Source: JBCCCJ01 sp039029315 (GTDB taxonomy: Bacteria; Bacteroidota; Bacteroidia; J057). From it: 64,000 nucleotides of DNA. Positions 51,636-61,038 of the stretch are shown in pieces. Under the pieces are notes generated by a model. It was not told the DNA's origin and did not search any database. It saw only the letters and a list, made by a program, of their open reading frames with translations. The position numbers and the translations under genes are program-made. The stretch is from assembly GCA_039029315.1 (NCBI GenBank), contig JBCCGK010000007.1, positions 116,531-180,530 of the forward strand. Reading direction: 5' to 3'. Within the stretch, counting starts at the first letter, position 1; each line of letters begins with the position of its first letter.

Positions 51636-52886
51636 TCACTTTTTGTAGGCGAATTTATTGGTCGCTTTGTCCAGAGAAATCTTGTTCAGGCGTTCTAAAT
51701 ATTTCCTGGACATTTGTTCGAAGGAAGACTGATTGTCGGATTGAATGATGGTAGTCGAAGGAAGATCCACAGACCAGGGGTGAACTTTGCGTCCGTTTTT
51801 ATAGAATTGCAAACGGACATGGCTACTGCTTCGTTGTGGTCTCCCTACATAGCCGATGATTTCTCCTTGTTGGATATGCTGACCAGTTAGCAGTTCAGGT
51901 TCAATTTTGGACAGGTGCATATATTCGGTAACATAGGCATTGGAGTGGCGAATTGAGATTGAGTTCAAATGCCCTTTCCGGCGTCGTATTTTTGTGATTT
52001 GTCCATTGCCGATGGCCACCACAGGTGTATGTTGGGGAGCGCCAAAATCTACACTCATTCTTGATTGGCGAGAAGGAAATTCTGAAGAGGAAGGTTTGAG
52101 TCCTGTGGCACTGAATCGAAGAGGGGCTTTGAGAAACTCTTTTCGCAAGCTATTTCCTTCCAGGTCAAAATAGCTTTCCAGGCTATCCTGTCGAAAGTAA
52201 AAAGCGTGATAATCGACTCCTTCATGCTGAATCTGAGCAGCCAGAATTCGAGAAATTCCAATAGAAATTTCATCGACAAATTGCTCCTCATATATGACTT
52301 TAAAGTGGTCTCCTTTTTCCAGGTGAAAGAAATCTACTGTCCAGGCATAGACTTCCTCCATGCCTTTGGCGAGAGAAATATCAAATCCATATTCCTGAAA
52401 GGCTTCATATAGGGAAGATTTAATTACTCCGGCAACTTCTCGCTGTCGGGAGATCACCTCATGTGTATCGACATACACCTTAACCGTGTCCCGGAGGTCA
52501 AAGACGACGAATTCGGCATCATTGATTTCATAGATGAAATAATCGACTTCCTGATCCTGCCGACTTTTCAGCAGGGTGAAAGAATTGCCAGCACGCATTT
52601 TTCGGACATCGAACACCTGTTGTGATTTTCTGGCAATTTGGTCAATGATTCCAGAAGGGACTTTGTGATCTTGCAGGACATCGGTGACAAATTGATTCCG
52701 TTCAAAGTGAGCCTGAACGACTTCCATTTGCTTCACATCGATGCCATAGGCTTCATAAGACATCCGCTTGAGTTTGGGCGCAGGCAATTTGGTCTGCCAG
52801 GAGGTATCCTGAGACGGGTTTGGATTACACCCATACCAACTAAGAGAGAGCAAACTCAGACTGAGGAAAAGGCAGATATATTTCAC
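51636..52886 (-). CDS. M23-family LytM-like lipoprotein with degenerate zinc site
   Basis: I infer a GTG start at 52886 because a lipoprotein signal begins there (KYICLFLSLSLLSLSWYGC); the frame otherwise opens at a TTG at 52949 and lacks ATG. The 416-residue protein has a helical and OapA-like middle part and a LytM/M23 domain (about 285-390). The H-x-x-x-D zinc motif reads R-M-S-V-D in QSRMSVDFGAPQHTPV, so the His ligand is Arg; the H-x-H motif reads H-V-R in SSHVRLQFYKNG, so the third ligand is Arg too. VTEYMHLSKIE keeps the catalytic His. Loss of two zinc ligands suggests an EnvC/NlpD-like regulatory role. Confidence 0.83.
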   Translation of the reverse strand: MKYICLFLSLSLLSLSWYGCNPNPSQDTSWQTKLPAPKLKRMSYEAYGIDVKQMEVVQAHFERNQFVTDVLQDHKVPSGIIDQIARKSQQVFDVRKMRAGNSFTLLKSRQDQEVDYFIYEINDAEFVVFDLRDTVKVYVDTHEVISRQREVAGVIKSSLYEAFQEYGFDISLAKGMEEVYAWTVDFFHLEKGDHFKVIYEEQFVDEISIGISRILAAQIQHEGVDYHAFYFRQDSLESYFDLEGNSLRKEFLKAPLRFSATGLKPSSSEFPSRQSRMSVDFGAPQHTPVVAIGNGQITKIRRRKGHLNSISIRHSNAYVTEYMHLSKIEPELLTGQHIQQGEIIGYVGRPQRSSSHVRLQFYKNGRKVHPWSVDLPSTTIIQSDNQSSFEQMSRKYLERLNKISLDKATNKFAYKK

Positions 52887-52982
52887 AAAAATTGGCCAGC
52901 TAAAAATCAAAAACCCAATGAAATGTCCATCAGCCAATAAAGTTAGCAATAATTCTTGTCAACTGAAAATGAAGAAGTTCTG

Positions 52983-53031
52983 AAAAAAATGAAGGACCAT
53001 TTCTTTCCAGGTTTGTTGAAAAGAAATGGTC
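52983..53031 (-). terminator. Intrinsic terminator of the LVIVD-protein operon
   Basis: A perfect 12-bp stem GACCATTTCTTT/AAAGAAATGGTC (52995-53006 with 53020-53031) has a 13-base loop and is followed on the minus strand by CTTCATTTTTTTC. It starts 68 bases past the stop at 53099. On the plus strand TTTTGTCT follows, so it could act both ways. Confidence 0.8.
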
Positions 53032-53098
53032 TTTTGTCTACTGACAGCTCGATTGAGCCGTGGGTTGCAGAAAATTCTGGTCTGATTCCCTGCTACTC

Positions 53099-55492
53099 CT
53101 ACTTCAATACCTTTTGCAGGGCAACGATTTTGCCTTTATGTTTCAAGGCTGCAATGTAGAGACCGGAAGCATAAGGGAAGTCTAGCTGAAGGGCTCCCGT
53201 ATTGTCTGTCAGGGACCAATTCTGCAATTCCTGCCCTTGAATCGTCATCAACGAAATGTCCAGATCTCCTCTCCATGCCTCTGGCACATCATACATCAGC
53301 CTCAACTGATCCTGAATTGGATTGTCGATAATCCGGAAAGCATTCGATCCCAGTATATCGTCCAAAGCTGTAGGAGGATCTATCGGTGGGTCTCCATCAA
53401 TGATCTCGAAGCCGTCGATGCCCGCCTCTACAATGTTCTGCCCCTCTTCATCTCCAACGATAAACCGGACAAAGATGTCATTCTGCCAGGGGATGTTGGT
53501 AGGAATCAGGAAACTATCTTCCAGGGTCCATTGGTTGCTAAAGGAATCCGTGTACTGAATGATTGGGAGATTTATGACGCCATCCGAGAGTTCGACTACC
53601 AATATATCATTCCCTGCTCCGCCGCCATTTTGTGTTCGGAAATTGACGAACCACCAATGAAACCGCAACATGGGTTCATTGTAGGAACTTACATCAATTG
53701 GCGGCGAGATCAACTCAGTGGTTCCATCATCTATATCATCAGAGAAGAAATTTCCTCCCCCATTCCCAGTAACATAGGCATATCCGCCAATGTCCTTGGG
53801 AATATCTTCTCCGGGCGCAATATCCAATCCCTGTCTTGTTGTGCCATCAGGAAGCCCTCTTTCCCAGTTGCCAGTACTTGCCCCTTCAATCACTTGCCAG
53901 TCAAAATCAAGAGCAAAATCATCATAGTATCCTTGCTCCAGGTAGAGGGTCGTTGTGGTAGCCGCTTGAATGTCAATGAGGGTATCGATGGTTCGATGTC
54001 CCCAAATTCCCACAATGATATGATATTCATTGGGCACAAAGTAGGTATCTTCCGCCCGTCCATCCAGATCAGTCAAAAAGTCGAGCTGAATATCCGTTTG
54101 TGTCTCAGGTACCGCCTGGATTCGAACCTGTTCAATTGGCAGGAGCGTTTTGGCATCCTTCACGATGATTTCCAATGGCACTCTTGGCAGTGGCTCCAAT
54201 TCTATCTGCTCAATGGTTGCCTGATCAGTTGTCAAGTTTACCGTGATTGTTTTGGATACATATCCATATTTGCTGACCATGACGGAATAATCACCTCCAT
54301 TCGCCACGCCCATCACATATTCTCCAGACAGATTGGATATGGTGGTTTCATTTTCCCCAAGCAATGTTACCTCTGCTCCATGGATAGGAGCACCTGTTAT
54401 GGAATCTATGACCATTCCCTCCAGAAAGGCAGCTCTGGTATAAGTGGGTTTCAGGACAAACAAGCCCTCTTCCACATCAGAAGCCAAGACAATGCCGGAA
54501 GGCAAAAATGGATAAGCTCCCCAACTCCCACTAAATCCTGGTCCACTGATCGGACTGGTATCATAATATCCAACTTCTACCAAGGCTTCGGGTCGACTGG
54601 CATCCACAATATAGATCCCATCTGTGTAGTAGGAAATGACAAGAAAGTCGTTCAGAACATGGACGTTGTGTAGGGTAGTCGTCCCTCCACTCAATGGAGA
54701 GCGAATCCGGTCCAAAAATCGGATATCAGACGGATTTCGCACATCCCAGGCAGTAATATATGCACCTTCCAGTTCGTCAGTGGTAAAACAAACTGTACCG
54801 GCATCATTGAGCCAGGTATTATGGGTAAAAGCTCCCTGATAAGTCGTAGACCCGATAGACACTGGGGCGGAAGGGTCAGACATATCGACAATGTCAAGGA
54901 CACCTCTGTTAATTTCAGCCGCATAGGCCAGATTGCCTCGCGCATACACATCATGCACATACTCATCCTGGAAGCTCCCCAGCACTGTGGGATTCCAGGG
55001 ATCTATGGTGAGGTCCAGAATGACCATCCCACCACTTCCAGTGTTCCCTCCGGCAGTGTACAAGCGCCCTTTTTCATCAATATAAATGTTGTGGATGGTC
55101 TCAAGTCCGCTGATGATGGTGTCCTTGAAAGCGACTTGTCCGGGCAAAGTCGACAAATCCATGATCAGTAAGCCATTGCCTCCTTCGTTGGAGACATAGC
55201 CATGATGTCCATAGGTCTTCATATCGCGCCAAATGGTGGTAGCTCCGGGAATAAATTGTAATTCTACCGGATCTGTGGAATCAGATACACTAACGATGGA
55301 TACTCCATCATGTACGCCGACAATGGCATATTCTCTTCCAAGACTGTCTACATAGCCCCAAACATCAGAGAGGACTTCAGAATAGTCAAGTTGTCCAACG
55401 AAATCCACCTGAAGGCTGGCATGTTGTTGAGAAAAAACTGAGAAAATGGAAGAGAAAAAAAGGAAAAGGGAAACAGTAAATCTTACTTGCAT
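53099..55492 (-). CDS. Choice-of-anchor B family protein (LVIVD repeats), T9SS-sorted, paralogue 1
   Basis: A 797-residue secreted protein starting at ATG 55492 (signal MQVRFTVSLFLFF...FSQQ); the TTG three codons earlier is less likely. Residues about 25-350 hold LVIVD-type beta-propeller repeats (VWGYVDSLGREYAIVGVHDGVSIV, GNLAYAAEINRGVLDIVDMSDPSAP, FTHNTWLNDAGTVCFTTDE). Next come a CarboxypepD_reg-like domain (VIDSITGAPIHGAEVTLLGENE), a second such unit, a MAM/jelly-roll-like region (WQVIEGASTGNWERGLP), and a T9SS-type C-terminus (AFRIIDNPIQDQLRLMY ... GLYIAALKHKGKIVALQKVLK). The paralogue lies 30 bases upstream. Function: surface binding, inferred. Confidence 0.85.
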   Translation of the reverse strand: MQVRFTVSLFLFFSSIFSVFSQQHASLQVDFVGQLDYSEVLSDVWGYVDSLGREYAIVGVHDGVSIVSVSDSTDPVELQFIPGATTIWRDMKTYGHHGYVSNEGGNGLLIMDLSTLPGQVAFKDTIISGLETIHNIYIDEKGRLYTAGGNTGSGGMVILDLTIDPWNPTVLGSFQDEYVHDVYARGNLAYAAEINRGVLDIVDMSDPSAPVSIGSTTYQGAFTHNTWLNDAGTVCFTTDELEGAYITAWDVRNPSDIRFLDRIRSPLSGGTTTLHNVHVLNDFLVISYYTDGIYIVDASRPEALVEVGYYDTSPISGPGFSGSWGAYPFLPSGIVLASDVEEGLFVLKPTYTRAAFLEGMVIDSITGAPIHGAEVTLLGENETTISNLSGEYVMGVANGGDYSVMVSKYGYVSKTITVNLTTDQATIEQIELEPLPRVPLEIIVKDAKTLLPIEQVRIQAVPETQTDIQLDFLTDLDGRAEDTYFVPNEYHIIVGIWGHRTIDTLIDIQAATTTTLYLEQGYYDDFALDFDWQVIEGASTGNWERGLPDGTTRQGLDIAPGEDIPKDIGGYAYVTGNGGGNFFSDDIDDGTTELISPPIDVSSYNEPMLRFHWWFVNFRTQNGGGAGNDILVVELSDGVINLPIIQYTDSFSNQWTLEDSFLIPTNIPWQNDIFVRFIVGDEEGQNIVEAGIDGFEIIDGDPPIDPPTALDDILGSNAFRIIDNPIQDQLRLMYDVPEAWRGDLDISLMTIQGQELQNWSLTDNTGALQLDFPYASGLYIAALKHKGKIVALQKVLK

Positions 55493-55522
55493 TGGAATCA
55501 AATAGAGTGAACAATAATATAA

Positions 55523-57931
55523 TTACTCCAGCTTCAGGAAACGCTTGACTCCCTGTGATTGGGTAGCGCCTGTGAGCCGGGCAATGTACATTCCTGCGGG
55601 ATAATGAAAGGGAAGATGATGTGTTCTCTGGCGAGGATTCAACTCGGTACTCAGAAGTCTATTGCCAGCGAGGCTGTAGATTTCCAAGTGATAAGAGGAA
55701 AGAGAGGAAGGTATTGTATTCAAAAAGTTGAGTTCGAGGCTTGGGTGGGAGGCATGCATGCGTAGGTCCCAATTCGATGATTCCCAATCATCTTCAGCAG
55801 CCAATGGGAACCATTCTTCTACTCGAAAGCCATCAAGCCCTGCTTCGACAGCATCCTGATTCCCAGCTTCAAAGTCCTGGGTATAGAACATCACACGTAC
55901 TTCCCGATCTGGTGGAAAATATTCTTCTACCCGAATCTCTGCCTGCGTCCATGTAGTATCAAATGGCCCAATATAATCCTGGACAATGAAGGTATCGACT
56001 CCATCTGTGATGGATACCCGATAAAAGTCGTTGCCGATTTGGCCTTGATTGATCAGGGACCAATTGACAAACCAATAATAATAGGTGATGCGAGGATGCT
56101 GGTATAGCCGAAGGTCAATCGGAGGAGAGACCAAACGGGTGAACCCTCTGTCCACATCGTAGGAGAAGGCTGATCCGCCTCTGTTACCCGTCACATAGGC
56201 CTGATCCCCAATATCATCAGGTAAATCAAATTCCGGGTTAAAGATGCCCCAGTTGAAAAACGTTTCATAAGTCCCTATTGGTTCACCTCTTTCCCAGTTA
56301 CCATTTCGGGGATTGCCTTCTACTGTCCATCCAAAATCCAACGCAAAATCATCATAATAGCCGGGTTCAAGCAGAAAGGTTACAGATGGCTGGGAAGAAT
56401 CAGCCACAACCTGCATTTCCTGTGTCACATAGCCCCATTTTCCCACAATCATCTGATAGGTATCGATCACAAAGCGCGGGTCATTCACTTCTCCATCCAG
56501 ATTGCTTTGAAACACAAACAGTTCCTCCACCGCTTCGACTTCTGCTCGGATTTCAGCCCCTTCGATTGGCTGCATTGAACCAGCCTCCAGGACTCTGATG
56601 GTGAAATCTACCCTTGGGCTAGGTGTCAACTCTACATCTAATTCTGTTACCATCCCATGATCCAACAACACCTCCAGCGTATCTGACACATACCCATACC
56701 TGGAATACACAACCTGATATAGCCCTGAATCAGCCACACCAGCTGCATACGCGCCGCTCAATTCGCTCACAGTTACCCCTAGTGTATCCTGTATGGCCAC
56801 ATCTGTTCCTCCGACTGCGGCTCCGGTTTGTTTATCCGTAATGTCTCCCTCCAGATAGCATCCCCTAACAAAAGTTGGCCTTAAGACAATCAGCCCTTCT
56901 TCCCGATCAGACATCAGCACCAATCCTGATGGCAAAAACGGATACGCTCCCCATGAGCCTCGAAATCCTCCCCCATCCAACTCACTGGTATCGTAATAGC
57001 CTACCTCGATCAGATTCCCAGGCCGGTGGGCATCTGTGATATGTAAGCCGTCCTGATAGTAAGCTGTCATCAAATAATCATTGAGAACATGTACATTATG
57101 AGGAGCTGCTCGCTCCTTGCTAACACTGGACCTGATTCTATCCAGTTCTTGTATATTCATCGGATCAGACACGTCCCAGGCAATCAAGGAAGCTCCATTG
57201 TATTCATCCGTCGTGAAACAGACATCTCCGGCATCATTGAGCCAGGTATTGTGGGTAAAGCCTCCCGTATAGCTATGTGTTCCCAGGATTTGAGGATCAG
57301 ATTTATCGGAGACATCCAGAATAGTCAGTTGCCCATTGAAGATTTCTGCCAGATAGGCAAGATTGTCTCGCACATAGATATCATGCACATATCGTTCATC
57401 GTAGAATCCCACGAAAGTAGGTGTCCAGGGATCAGGATTCAGATCATAGATGGCAATCCCACCCGCAAAGGCATTTCCTCCGACCATATACAAAAACCCG
57501 AATTCATCGATCCAGATATTGTGTGCTGTGATCATCCCAGCAATGACGGTATCCCGATAGTGTACTGTATCAGGGAGGCCTGCGAGGTCTATCACAAGGA
57601 TTCCACTGTCTCCTTCATTGCAGACATAAGCATAGTTCTGAAATGTTTTCAAATCCCGCCACCCAGTCTCGGCACCCGGCAGGTAGAACAATTCTTGTGG
57701 ATTCGTCGAATCAGCCAGATCCACGATAGAGACACCTTCTACCAAGCCTACCAGTGCATATTCATTCCCAGCAGTGTCCACATATCCCCAGACATCGTTG
57801 ACGCCAATGGAATAGCTCAGTTCTCCAACGAAGGCCACATTCTTTTGTGCTTGCCCAAACATCGGCTGCCCGCCCACACACAGGATCGCGGATGCAAGCC
57901 ACCCTAACATGAAGGGGATAGATTTTCCCAT
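55523..57931 (-). CDS. Choice-of-anchor B family protein (LVIVD repeats), T9SS-like, paralogue 2
   Basis: An 802-residue protein collinear with its neighbour: LVIVD propeller (VWGYVDTAGNEYALVGLVEGVSIV, DNLAYLAEIFNGQLTILDVSDK, FTHNTWLNDAGDVCFTTDEYNG), CarboxypepD_reg-like domain (TGAAVGGTDVAIQDTLG), jelly-roll region (WTVEGNPRNGNWERGEP) and a C-terminal sorting-like region (LEIYSLAGNRLLSTEL ... GMYIARLTGATQSQGVKRFLKLE). The start is uncertain: ATG 57931 gives the best signal peptide; ATG 57955 and GTG 57961 are in frame. The two genes look like a tandem duplication and are probably cotranscribed from upstream of rnhA. Confidence 0.85.
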   Translation of the reverse strand: MGKSIPFMLGWLASAILCVGGQPMFGQAQKNVAFVGELSYSIGVNDVWGYVDTAGNEYALVGLVEGVSIVDLADSTNPQELFYLPGAETGWRDLKTFQNYAYVCNEGDSGILVIDLAGLPDTVHYRDTVIAGMITAHNIWIDEFGFLYMVGGNAFAGGIAIYDLNPDPWTPTFVGFYDERYVHDIYVRDNLAYLAEIFNGQLTILDVSDKSDPQILGTHSYTGGFTHNTWLNDAGDVCFTTDEYNGASLIAWDVSDPMNIQELDRIRSSVSKERAAPHNVHVLNDYLMTAYYQDGLHITDAHRPGNLIEVGYYDTSELDGGGFRGSWGAYPFLPSGLVLMSDREEGLIVLRPTFVRGCYLEGDITDKQTGAAVGGTDVAIQDTLGVTVSELSGAYAAGVADSGLYQVVYSRYGYVSDTLEVLLDHGMVTELDVELTPSPRVDFTIRVLEAGSMQPIEGAEIRAEVEAVEELFVFQSNLDGEVNDPRFVIDTYQMIVGKWGYVTQEMQVVADSSQPSVTFLLEPGYYDDFALDFGWTVEGNPRNGNWERGEPIGTYETFFNWGIFNPEFDLPDDIGDQAYVTGNRGGSAFSYDVDRGFTRLVSPPIDLRLYQHPRITYYYWFVNWSLINQGQIGNDFYRVSITDGVDTFIVQDYIGPFDTTWTQAEIRVEEYFPPDREVRVMFYTQDFEAGNQDAVEAGLDGFRVEEWFPLAAEDDWESSNWDLRMHASHPSLELNFLNTIPSSLSSYHLEIYSLAGNRLLSTELNPRQRTHHLPFHYPAGMYIARLTGATQSQGVKRFLKLE

Positions 57932-57993
57932 AACACCCAGATTATTCAGTCCCATATACACTATTAGATTTCAATCTTGTACATATTCCCTAC

Positions 57994-58455
57994 TCACGAG
58001 CCAGATTGTTGTTCATATCCCCTGTCTTCTGGCAATTCTGACCGATCAGCAGCTTCTGTTGCCAGTTGATCACAGCGTTCATTTTCGGCTATGCCTGCAT
58101 GCCCTTTTACCCATTGAAAGCGAACGCTGTGTCTCCGATACAAAGGAAGGAAGCGTTTCCAGAGGTCAGGATTTTTTTTGCCTGAAAAATTCTTTTTCTC
58201 CCAACCAAATACCCATCCTTTGCTCACTGCCTGCTCTACATAACGCGAATCTGTATAAATGGTAACCTCCAGGCCATCTTTTTTTAATGCAGCCAGTCCT
58301 TCAATTACAGCGAGTAGTTCCATTCTATTGTTGGTGGTCTTCCTGAATCCCCCAGATAGTTCTTTTCGATAGTTTTGGTAGCGCATCACCACACCATATC
58401 CTCCAGGTCCAGGATTTCCTCTCGATGCACCGTCTGTAAAAATGGTTATTTTCAT
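57994..58455 (-). CDS. rnhA: Ribonuclease HI
   Basis: A 153-residue RNase HI that degrades RNA in RNA-DNA hybrids. The four acidic catalytic residues are visible: Asp in ITIFTDGASRGNPGPGG, Glu in TTNNRMELLAVIEGL, Asp in VTIYTDSRYVEQAV, and Asp in ENERCDQLATEAA; the KGWVFGWEKKNFSGKKNPDLW segment is the basic protrusion and VKGHAGIAENE the catalytic His loop. Length is typical. It lies 62 bases before the LVIVD tandem genes on the same strand. Confidence 0.95.
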   Translation of the reverse strand: MKITIFTDGASRGNPGPGGYGVVMRYQNYRKELSGGFRKTTNNRMELLAVIEGLAALKKDGLEVTIYTDSRYVEQAVSKGWVFGWEKKNFSGKKNPDLWKRFLPLYRRHSVRFQWVKGHAGIAENERCDQLATEAADRSELPEDRGYEQQSGS

Positions 58456-58590
58456 TAGTTGACATATAGTTTTTCACTCCAAAAAGTCGGATATATGAAT
58501 AAGCTGAGTTGTAAAAAGCCCAAACTTTTTATAAAGTTGTAAAGTTAACAAAGCGAACAAATGACGAGACAAGGTACAAAAACAATCCCG

Positions 58591-59469
58591 ATGCAGCGGT
58601 TCATATTCCTGATTTTAGGTCTTGGTATGGTACTTCCCATGCTTTCTCAGACCGAAGAAGGATTGGGCACCTACTATGCCGACAAATACCATGGCAGATC
58701 GACGGCGAGTGGCGAGCCATACAATAAATTCAATTTTACGGCTGCGCATCGCACCCTGCCTTTCGGAACCTGGGTGCAGGTTACCAATCTAACCAACAAT
58801 CGAAGCGTAAGAGTTCGGATCAACGATCGAGGACCGTTCACCAAAGGTCGAATCATCGATTTATCACGTGTTGCGGCTGAACAGATTGACATGATCAGAT
58901 CAGGAGAAGTTCGGGTGCAAATGCAAGTCATCTCTGGTGCAGGGACCAATCCTGTTGCTTCTGGTGGTGGATTTTCTCCGGCTGTCAGTCCCCGTTCCAG
59001 GAAGTCAAATGTTGACCTTTCCAAGCTTCCTGTCGTTGATATCAATGGGAACCCGTTAAATACCAATGCAGATCCAGTATATTCTAATGAAACTGTGTAT
59101 GATGGATCGGGGATGAACGATGTGATCTCAGAGATAGAAGAACCAGTTGCTTATACCCCTGGCATGGCAGAATCGAGTAAATACACGCCTTCTCTTTTTC
59201 GCATGCTAGCCTTTCGGGAAGAAGCCATTGGATACGGCGTTCAGGTTGGGGCATATTTCAATTTTTACAAACTCCTGGATGGATTGGACAGATTGAGTGC
59301 CAAGGGGTTTCAGAATACTGTGGTTCAGAATGGGATGAAAAACAATGAACCTGTATTTCGGATTATTGTGGGTCCATTTGCAACGAAACCCGAAGCTGAT
59401 TCCATGCGGAGAAAACTCGCAAATTCAAAAATGAAAGGCATAACCGTAGATCTGGCGAATTTGCGGTAG
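58591..59469 (+). CDS. rlpA: RlpA-like septal ring lytic transglycosylase with SPOR domain
   Basis: A 292-residue secreted protein from ATG 58591 (signal MQRFIFLILGLGMVLPMLSQ); a frame start 10 codons earlier adds basic residues with no signal character. The double-psi beta barrel: GLGTYYADKYHGRSTASGEPYNKFNFTAAHRTLPFGT (His), VRVRINDRGPFTKGRIIDLSRVAAEQI (Asp). The C-terminal SPOR domain (YGVQVGAYFNFYKLLDGLDRL ... FRIIVGPFATKPEADSMRRKL) binds denuded peptidoglycan. It cleaves glycan strands at septa. It is followed after 15 bases by an unrecognised secreted-protein gene. Confidence 0.93.
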   Translation: MQRFIFLILGLGMVLPMLSQTEEGLGTYYADKYHGRSTASGEPYNKFNFTAAHRTLPFGTWVQVTNLTNNRSVRVRINDRGPFTKGRIIDLSRVAAEQIDMIRSGEVRVQMQVISGAGTNPVASGGGFSPAVSPRSRKSNVDLSKLPVVDINGNPLNTNADPVYSNETVYDGSGMNDVISEIEEPVAYTPGMAESSKYTPSLFRMLAFREEAIGYGVQVGAYFNFYKLLDGLDRLSAKGFQNTVVQNGMKNNEPVFRIIVGPFATKPEADSMRRKLANSKMKGITVDLANLR

Positions 59470-59484
59470 TGCAGAAAGTATGTA

Positions 59485-61038
59485 ATGGTGCGACAGATTG
59501 TTCAGATTTGCTTATTTGGCTGTCTATACCTGCCAACAATGGCCCAGGACTTCACCCTGGAGCATCTGGCCCTTCTGCCACATTACCGAACAGAGCTTGA
59601 GACGCCTCCCCCTGATGCCCGGATCAATCTCTATTGCGATGGGAACAATCTCACTCTTGTCGCTGAGGTGATTGATGACAACATCTACATTTCGGAATCC
59701 TCTGAGGCTACAGATCATATAGAAATCTGGTTTGCTCTCCCCAGGTCTGCTTATCCAGACGATTTTGAGTACCGCAAACATCCGGATTATATCTACGCCC
59801 CTGGCATGCCAAGTCGAGGAGATTGGGAGCCGGAGGGTCGACTCTTCAGTATTTATGGGGAATATACAGACTGGCTCGATGTCGATTCTTTTCAGCTTAA
59901 TTACGATTATCCAGATGAGGTATCTGTTCTGGAAGACAGTTTGTTAGTTCCTGTGCCCCAAATCTTGTCTCAGACTCAATTGCCATTTGGGGTGATTGGA
60001 TTCGCTCTGTACCCAGACCAACGCCCAGCTGAGATCTTGTTTCCTGAAGCCTATCAGCAACTTGAAGACGTATTGGGATTTCGATTGGGAGATTGGACAA
60101 AGGGTGTAACCTATACAGCAGAGATCGATGAGAATGGTCCTGGATATCAGATCAATGCAGAGATCAGTCCCTTGAGTCTGGGCTTTCTTCCCTTACCAGA
60201 TTTGCGAGAGACTGGATTTTTGGTTGAAATCGCTGATCATCACCCTCGCTCAGGGATCGCCTCTGTCGTCAGAAGTAGTGCCCCGGAAAGGGAAATCGCC
60301 CGACCTTCCAGTTTCAATCAAGTATATCTGTCAACCCCACTTTATACAAACTATTCCGGGATTTCTGATGCCTTCTTCTATGAAGAGGATTGGGATGGAA
60401 TGATGGTATTAGCCGAAGATAACTGGGAATTTGTTTCCGTTGAAGCCGACGCACTGGTATATCAGCCAGAAGAAAGTAGCCAATCCTTGATGGAGGTTTC
60501 GTTTCACAGGCTATTTCTGAATCAACGATTTCAGTATCCGTACGAATTACAGATGGAGGTTCTGGAATTTCAGAAGGACTATATCAATGCCCAAAGTCAG
60601 CTGGAACATCAATTCCTGATTGATCATCAATTTTTCAGAACACGCCACATCCCGACTGTACCCTACCCCTTCGTTGACAGCATGTTTGTCTTTCCGGATG
60701 GCAGTCCGGGCCTGATCTTACATGGCCATACCCCCTTGAGTCCTTATGGGTGGGGAGATTGTGGCGATTGTGTAGAAGAAAGTTATCGCATCTTTCGGAT
60801 CGTAGCAGGTGGCTCTTTTGAGTTGTTGCGAATTGAGCAAAGTTCGGCAGCCCCCTACTTTTGTGAGATCGGAGAAGAACATTCCTACGCCAATTATGCT
60901 GTAGAAAGCTTTGATTGGATCTATCCAGGCGAAATTCTGGTGTTTAGATTGAGCCACCGCACCGAACCCAAAGACAAAAAACGTGTCAAAGTCAGTTGGG
61001 AAGCTGATGGAAGTGGCGTCCTTGTGGAAGAGTTGTAA
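59485..61038 (+). CDS. Secreted protein of unknown function, CBM9-like N-terminal segment
   Basis: A 517-residue exported protein (signal ending LYLPTMAQ). Residues about 45-110 (ARINLYCDGNNLTLVAEVIDDNIYIS ... DHIEIWFALPRSAYPDD) fit the strand pattern of family-9-like carbohydrate-binding or DOMON-type modules; the rest is beta-rich with no motif I recognise. Four Cys occur near the C-terminus (WGDCGDCVEES and APYFCEIGE). It starts 15 bases after rlpA, so it is probably cotranscribed and could be involved in cell-wall or division processes; that is inference only. Confidence 0.65.
   Translation: MVRQIVQICLFGCLYLPTMAQDFTLEHLALLPHYRTELETPPPDARINLYCDGNNLTLVAEVIDDNIYISESSEATDHIEIWFALPRSAYPDDFEYRKHPDYIYAPGMPSRGDWEPEGRLFSIYGEYTDWLDVDSFQLNYDYPDEVSVLEDSLLVPVPQILSQTQLPFGVIGFALYPDQRPAEILFPEAYQQLEDVLGFRLGDWTKGVTYTAEIDENGPGYQINAEISPLSLGFLPLPDLRETGFLVEIADHHPRSGIASVVRSSAPEREIARPSSFNQVYLSTPLYTNYSGISDAFFYEEDWDGMMVLAEDNWEFVSVEADALVYQPEESSQSLMEVSFHRLFLNQRFQYPYELQMEVLEFQKDYINAQSQLEHQFLIDHQFFRTRHIPTVPYPFVDSMFVFPDGSPGLILHGHTPLSPYGWGDCGDCVEESYRIFRIVAGGSFELLRIEQSSAAPYFCEIGEEHSYANYAVESFDWIYPGEILVFRLSHRTEPKDKKRVKVSWEADGSGVLVEEL

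Noticed and set aside
53237..54673. 478-codon plus-strand open frame inside the first LVIVD gene
   Set aside because: It is antisense to a clearly conserved multi-domain protein; the translation has no signal, motif or plausible composition.
57089..57907. 272-codon plus-strand frame in the second LVIVD gene
   Set aside because: Shadow of the conserved propeller-encoding strand.
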